Made by a program: the position numbers and the translations under genes
Shown: positions 55,630 to 60,000 of the stretch, piece by piece
How the letters are laid out: each line of letters opens with the position of its first letter
Position numbering within the stretch: the stretch's first letter is position 1
Source: Adiantum capillus-veneris
Lineage: Eukaryota > Streptophyta > Polypodiopsida > Polypodiales > Pteridaceae
NCBI GenBank assembly: GCA_014529385.2
Contig: CM043962.1
Location: 149,292,647-149,352,646, forward strand
Reading direction: 5' to 3'
DNA length: 60,000 nt
Notes under the pieces: generated by a model
What the model was told of the DNA's origin: nothing
What the model saw: only the letters and a program-made list of their open reading frames with translations
The model's database searches: none

Positions 55630-56023
55630 GTTAACAAAATTTATGTATGTACTTAGTGTATGCTTTGGAAATTTAAAACCTTAGTTGCCACTTCTCTTAG
55701 CCTTTGAAAATCAACTCTTAAGTATCTACACCCACGGCTTGAAGTGCATAATTATAGAGAGTAGAGGAGTAGGTCTAACATAGCAGAGTTGCCGAGGGTT
55801 AGCTCCTTTTGGACTTCTTATGGCTCAATAATGGTATAGCCGTAGGCAAGTCTAAAAGACTCCATTATTAAGTCCAAAGCTCCCGAGGTGTGCACCATAT
55901 CCCACATAGTGGGCTCAACAAACCCGATAATAGATCCCAGTTCCACTTACCCTAATATATTAACAACATCAACCATTTATAGGCTACTTAAGGACCTCCC
56001 TTCTTAATCAAGAAAATAGAAAC
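55630..56023 (-). other. Chromovirus C 5' leader
   Basis: Noncoding sequence between primer-binding site and gag ATG. No repeat or other motif noted. Confidence 0.5.
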
Positions 56024-56040
56024 CAAATTCTCTGATACCA
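56024..56040 (-). other. Primer-binding site of chromovirus C (initiator-Met type)
   Basis: Minus strand TGGTATCAGAGAATTTG, one base after the LTR end CCATTACA. Confidence 0.8.
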
Positions 56041-56041
56041 A

Positions 56042-56791
56042 TGTAATGGAGTTGGCCTATTTAACTTGAGAGTAGTGGAAATTAATGAGAGTACTTTTGA
56101 GAAATGACTTTGTGAGCATAGCGGGTGAACATAATTGAACATAGTTAACTTGGCATGAACAATACTTTTGCAAGAGAGAGAATTTAGGGAATATGACAAC
56201 AGTTGAGGACTCGATTTATGTGGATCTGGTCCCCCCTCCAATAGGCATTTGTATTATGATTTCTCCCATTAAGAGAGACTTGTTACAATACAATCTTTGT
56301 GTTCCTTGTGACCTAGGTGATGCAATAAAGATGGTGCACCACAAGCATAACATAAACTTGAAGTAAGCTTTAACTATCCCAAGCCTCAGTCCCAAGACCT
56401 CAAATACCTTCAAAGGTGGAGAGAGCTAGCAGGGAATGAGGGTAGGGAACAAGAAGAAGAAAGATTTCATAGGAGAAAGAATTAGTTCCTCACTTATCAT
56501 ACTCTTCTTGCTAGCATACATAATAGCATAGTAATTAAGAAGGAGAAGATGGAAAGCTTAAGCATTGAAGCGTGGCTCTTGGTTGGATTTGCACTCCATA
56601 TCCAAGGGTGTTGGTGTAGGCTCTCAACCTCTACTTGCTTGGGGAAGGAGACGGAGCTCTTGCACTTTTCACAAAGCACAATGAGAGTGTGTGTGGGTGA
56701 GTATACCCCTTAAGCAACCCCCTAGCTTGCTTGGGTTGACCCCCCTTTGTAGCTCATGCTTGAAGCTCATTGGACCCCTCCAGGCCTAGCC
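56042..56791 (-). mobile_element. Chromovirus C 5' LTR (C4), 3' part in original orientation
   Basis: 750 bp matching the right half of LTR C1 on the minus strand, ending in CCATTACA beside the primer-binding site. It stops at GGCCTAGCC (56791), where the inverted block begins. Confidence 0.85.
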
Positions 56792-57800
56792 CAGATCCTG
56801 CATCAACTACCACAAGTGTGCAATCATTCACGAGTCTGACACATCAAATAGAATGTTGTTAGCATTGTATAGTACACATAATTTATATGCACACTATGTA
56901 GACCAAAAAGGGCACTTTACAAAAAGGATCAACCAGTGTTTGAACGGCCCACATCCCAGCTCATAGAAGTGCGTCCAATGATAGATCACATGTCATAAAT
57001 CTAATATCTAACCAACCCAAATGATTTTCTCATATTAAACTGATCACTCAATGTGGGAGGATAAACAAGAACAAAGGTTAAGATATAGACATGTGCTTAT
57101 AGATCTATCTCAACAAGGGGCCAATGGTAAAGGGGCCCAAATGAGAGATGGTCTATCAAAGAGAAAGGCTAACCAATGGAGCATAAGACCTTAGAGTTAG
57201 CTTCATTGAAGACCTCCAATAATGTGTCTAAAAGTCCTTTGACCTTAGGTAAGCTAGGGCTGAGCTTGAGGTGGGAACCTAACCCGGCTCGAGGTGCTTG
57301 TCCTGCTTGTCCTGCTTGATGATTGAGGTTCTTGAGATGCTTGAGGTGCTTGATGATTGAGATGCTTGAGGTGCTTGACATGCTTGAGATACTAGGGCTG
57401 TACTTGAGGTGAGAACCCAGTCCAAGATTAAAGTGCTTAAGGGCCAAGCTTGTGGTGGGATTTGGGTCTATGCATGAGGGACTTGAGGTGTCAAAAAGTC
57501 AAATCCAATCCCTACAAGGAGGGGGCGAGCCCTACAAGAGGGGGGATGAGAGAGAACACCCACACACTCACACAAGGCCTACTTGGTACAAAGAAAGCAT
57601 AAGGGAAACTTGGCAAGTTCCTCCTCATGTTGCCCTCATGGTGTGCCTGAAGACATTGGTTTGGCCACCCAAGGGGTCCAATGATAATTTAGGAGATTTA
57701 TTTAAGTGATTTTGCATTTATCAAGTCCTCTCTCTCAAAGGGGAAAGGGAGACACTTGTCCCAAGGCTACCCTTGTTGCTTGGTATGACTCTTGCTTATG
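56792..57800. other. Inverted block splitting the 5' LTR of chromovirus C
   Basis: It contains 199 bp of family F gag flank (56792-56990) and the 5' part of LTR C4 (56991-57800), both turned round. The LTR part ends TTGCTTATGA, the exact complement of where 56791 stops (CCTAGCC|AATCATAAGC in C3). Confidence 0.8.
56991..57800 (+). mobile_element. Chromovirus C 5' LTR (C4), 5' part, inverted
   Basis: 810 bp starting TGTCATAAATCTAATATC, matching the left half of C1. With 56042-56791 it adds up to about 1560 bp, close to a whole LTR of 1606-1629 bp. Confidence 0.85.
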
Positions 57801-57984
57801 AACCTAACAGTCTTTTCAACATTCGGTGATATCTGGACACCTTGACCAAATTCATGCAGGAATTTGTTGTTCAAAGAATCAATTCATTTGCAAACCTGAC
57901 AGTATTTTCAACATTCGGTGATATCTAGACACATTGAACAAATTCATGCAGGAATTTGTTGTTCAAAGAATCAATTTTAAGCTT
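57801..57984. repeat. 92-bp tandem duplication
   Basis: AACCTAACAGTCTTTTCAAC at 57801 and its variant at 57893 begin two copies with few differences. The duplication lies in the F gag reading and shifts its frame. Confidence 0.95.
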
Positions 57985-58900
57985 TACAAGTGCCTGTACA
58001 TCTTTATGCTGATTTTCAAGTTGCAGTGCTTTTACTGGTGCTTCTAACAGTAATACAAAACCATTTGATTGCATTAAAAGGGACGAGTTAGATGCACTTA
58101 CATCGAAATTCACATTTCCAATTTGCTATGTACCCTGCTTGGCGGTTGATGTGTCCATGTTGTCTGGATTTATTGGATAATCTTTAGAAAAATGGCCACC
58201 TCTTCTTCCACAATCTGAGCAACATGCCATGAATGGTGGTATTTCATTTGATTTTGTCATGTCAAGCTCTTGTTGAGAAGTTTCTATTTCTGTGCTGGCC
58301 AATTTGTCGGCATCTTCTTTTAAAACACTGAGCATCAGGCTATAGACTGCTCCTTCTTGACCTTTGTACCGTCTTTGGCTTGGTTCTCCCATTAGACTGG
58401 CTTCAATTGGCCGATCTGTTAGATCTTCCATTACTAGCTCTTGACTGTAGATCTGACCACTGTAACCCTTGTACAAAGACCCTAATTGCATATGCACCAA
58501 ATGTATGTTTTGCTGGCTTGTGTAGATTTCTGGATAAACACTTGGGTTGATTTTCTAACTTCTATCTGCACTTCATCTTTGAGCTTGCAATACCTGGCTC
58601 CACTAAAATCTGTGAGCATCTAGGAGTTTTCTAGATCTGGCTTTACTCTGATCAATAGTATCTTCGCTCTTGTGTTGCTTTTGCTGCTCATAAGATATCT
58701 GCATTTTGAATCTACATATAAGACTTTATCTCCATTGTAGCCATATAGTTGTAGAAGCTGCTCTTTTGCACTTTGCCACTACTCCTGGCTTGCTCTACTG
58801 TACTTGAACTCTTAGCTCGATTTGAGTCCATCTCGAGTGGTTCTGTAAAAACTATCTCCTAGCAAATTTTGATGTTGCTTGGCAGAATTTCTGATGCTAG
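57801..58900 (-). pseudogene. Family F gag, upstream part with zinc knuckle
   Basis: Minus strand from about 58890: WQSAKEQLLQLYGYNGDKV, YVDSKCRYLMSSKSNTRAK, then (from the ATG at 58500) GEPSQRRYKGQEGAVYSLM and CCSDCGRRGGHFSKDYPIN, a nucleocapsid knuckle whose last Cys is Tyr. Further on, VKALQLENQHKDVQALVK and NNKFLHEF. Several frame changes and stops. It resembles element D's gag in knuckle spacing and in the VRPMI motif downstream, so F and D are probably related families. Confidence 0.6.
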
Positions 58901-59690
58901 TACTAGCCTAATCTGCAATCACATGTGAGCTGCCCCCTCTTCATCCGATTAGAAGCTCAATTTCCAATGCAATTATTGCACTAACCAATTTCTAGCGTGC
59001 AAAATTTTGAAATTTGTCTGCCGCTCAAACTACTTTAAGTTGGTCTTTTTGCTTGCTTTTTTTGATTGATTCAGTTCGCTCCTTCTCGATTTGCTCGCTT
59101 TGCGGTGTGTGACTTCCTCGACCTTACTTTTTGGTTTTTGATTTTTTTTTTCGTCCCCCTTTTTTTTCTTTTTTCTGACTCCTCTCTTTTTATTTTTATT
59201 ATTTTCTTGTAAATGTTTGACTTTTTTTATTTTTTTGATATTTTTGTGATTTTTTATAATTTTTTAAAAAAGTTTTGATTTTTAAAGAAATTTTCTGTGA
59301 ATTTTAAATTTTTATGGAATTTTTTAAAGGTTTTATGAATTTTTTGATTTATTGTGATTTTTATCAATTTATGATATTTAAAGGATTTCTTATGAGTTTT
59401 TATGAATTTTCTATATTTTTTGGGTATTTTTCAAGAGTTTTCAATAAGGTTTTTAAATTTTTTTGTAAATTTTTGATGAGTTTTCTTTTTTCTGTAATTT
59501 TCTAATCGATTTTTTCGAAATTTTCAAATGGACTTTTGGATTTTTAATTGGTTTTATGTTTAAAGGATTTTTTATTTGATTTGATTTTTTAAGCTTTTAT
59601 TTTATTTTTTAATTTATAAATAATGAAAAATTGAAAACAATTATGAGTTTTTTTTTTAGTAATTAAAAAACTTACCTTGACTAACGGAGA
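58901..59690. other. T-rich low-complexity DNA
   Basis: From 59100 the plus strand is dominated by T runs with TTTGA and TTTAA spacers. No ORF or repeat unit; it may be the leader or LTR edge of family F. Confidence 0.5.
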
Positions 59691-59699
59691 GCGCTAAGC

Positions 59700-59906
59700 T
59701 AGCCCGTGCTCTTAGGGAGGGTATATAACGCAGCGGGACCTGGGTCTGAGCGGAGCAGAGAGAAGAGAGAAAGAGACTGAGGTTTCAATGCACTGCAGCA
59801 GCGCGTGTGTGAGTGGGTGTATGTGTGTAGGTAATAGGTCCCTAGCTAGCAGAGAGTGAGAACGTGAAAGAAGGGCAGGCTGCCAACGGATCACTAATCG
59901 ACTCAA

Positions 59907-59963
<57 letters not shown>

Positions 59964-60000
59964 AGGGTGTTAGAGAGAGAGTGAAAGAAGAGAGAGAAAG
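59700..60000 (+). promoter_or_regulatory. Promoter-like segment: TATA box and GA-rich leader
   Basis: GGGTATATAACGCAGCGGG at 59716 is a good TATA box. GA-rich sequence and a 46-base (GA)n tract (59910-59955) follow, as in plant 5' leaders. The GC content rises sharply relative to the T-rich DNA on its left. It could be an LTR promoter or the start of a gene beyond the window. Confidence 0.35.
59910..59955 (+). repeat. (GA)n microsatellite
   Basis: Uninterrupted GA tract of 46 bases downstream of the TATA-like box. Confidence 0.95.

Noticed and set aside
1-60000. tRNA or rRNA genes, organelle DNA
   Set aside because: No cloverleaf or rRNA core motifs were seen; tRNA-like matches are only the primer-binding sites next to LTRs.

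Overview
The window looks like nuclear DNA from a plant with a large, repeat-rich genome. Two primer-binding-site types used by plant LTR retrotransposons occur (TGGTATCAGA, initiator-Met type, and TGGCACC..T.GGGGA, Asp type). There are also Ty3 elements with a chromodomain, a Ty3 pol with two RNase H domains (Tat lineage), a Ty1/copia-type gag, and very dense CT/CA/G-run microsatellites. I see no host gene, rRNA, tRNA or organelle insert. The composition would fit a fern, lycophyte or gymnosperm, but the sequence alone does not decide this. I use working family letters (A, B, C, D, E, F, G, H, K, T) throughout.

Layout, left third (1-25.6 kb). A degenerate plus-strand Ty3 gag (75-1207) abuts an 828-bp LTR (B1). 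Next comes a tandem array of a short retroelement, LTR-internal-LTR-internal-LTR-internal-LTR (family A, 2122-6377). From about 6.4 to 7.8 kb lies a minus-strand Ty3 RT remnant whose upstream part is at 20421-20684. The two parts are separated by a B LTR (7787-8214 plus 20004-20420, near-matching 5-bp target duplication), and that LTR is itself split by an 11.8-kb LTR element without recognisable gag-pol (family G, 8215-20003). G contains further LTRs. A minus-strand copia-like LTR (20685-21436) is followed by noncoding DNA and a 152-bp satellite (23080-25112).

Middle (25.6-46.3 kb). A plus-strand remnant (family K) has a broken Ty3 protease, a long broken ORF encoding an unrecognised coiled-coil protein, a polypurine tract and a 912-bp LTR (ends 31297). 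It sits in a minus-strand Ty3 element D (gag 31298-36665, leader with repeated hairpins, Asp-type PBS, LTR 38777-39668). D's gag is also interrupted by a complete gag-only LTR element (T, 32038-35209) with perfect 5-bp target duplications. D inserted in a chromovirus LTR (C2). Then come an E-family LTR end with PBS, a degenerate minus-strand gag/protease (family F) and, inside F, a 1.76-kb inverted-repeat element carrying four hairpins (H, 43531-45290).

Right third (46.3-60 kb). F is interrupted by a chromovirus C (3' LTR 46315-47920, chromodomain, gag start, PBS, 5' LTR near 56042). C in turn carries a broken Tat-lineage Ty3 pol (50989-55328) and 1.6 kb of polypurine and microsatellite DNA with G runs of 18-24. 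The 5' LTR of C has been split by an inversion of about 1 kb. The window ends in T-rich DNA and a TATA-containing, GA-rich stretch.

No element has an intact pol. Many in-frame stops are TAG or TGA at positions where CAG or CGA would fit, which is compatible with decay by deamination of methylated cytosines.
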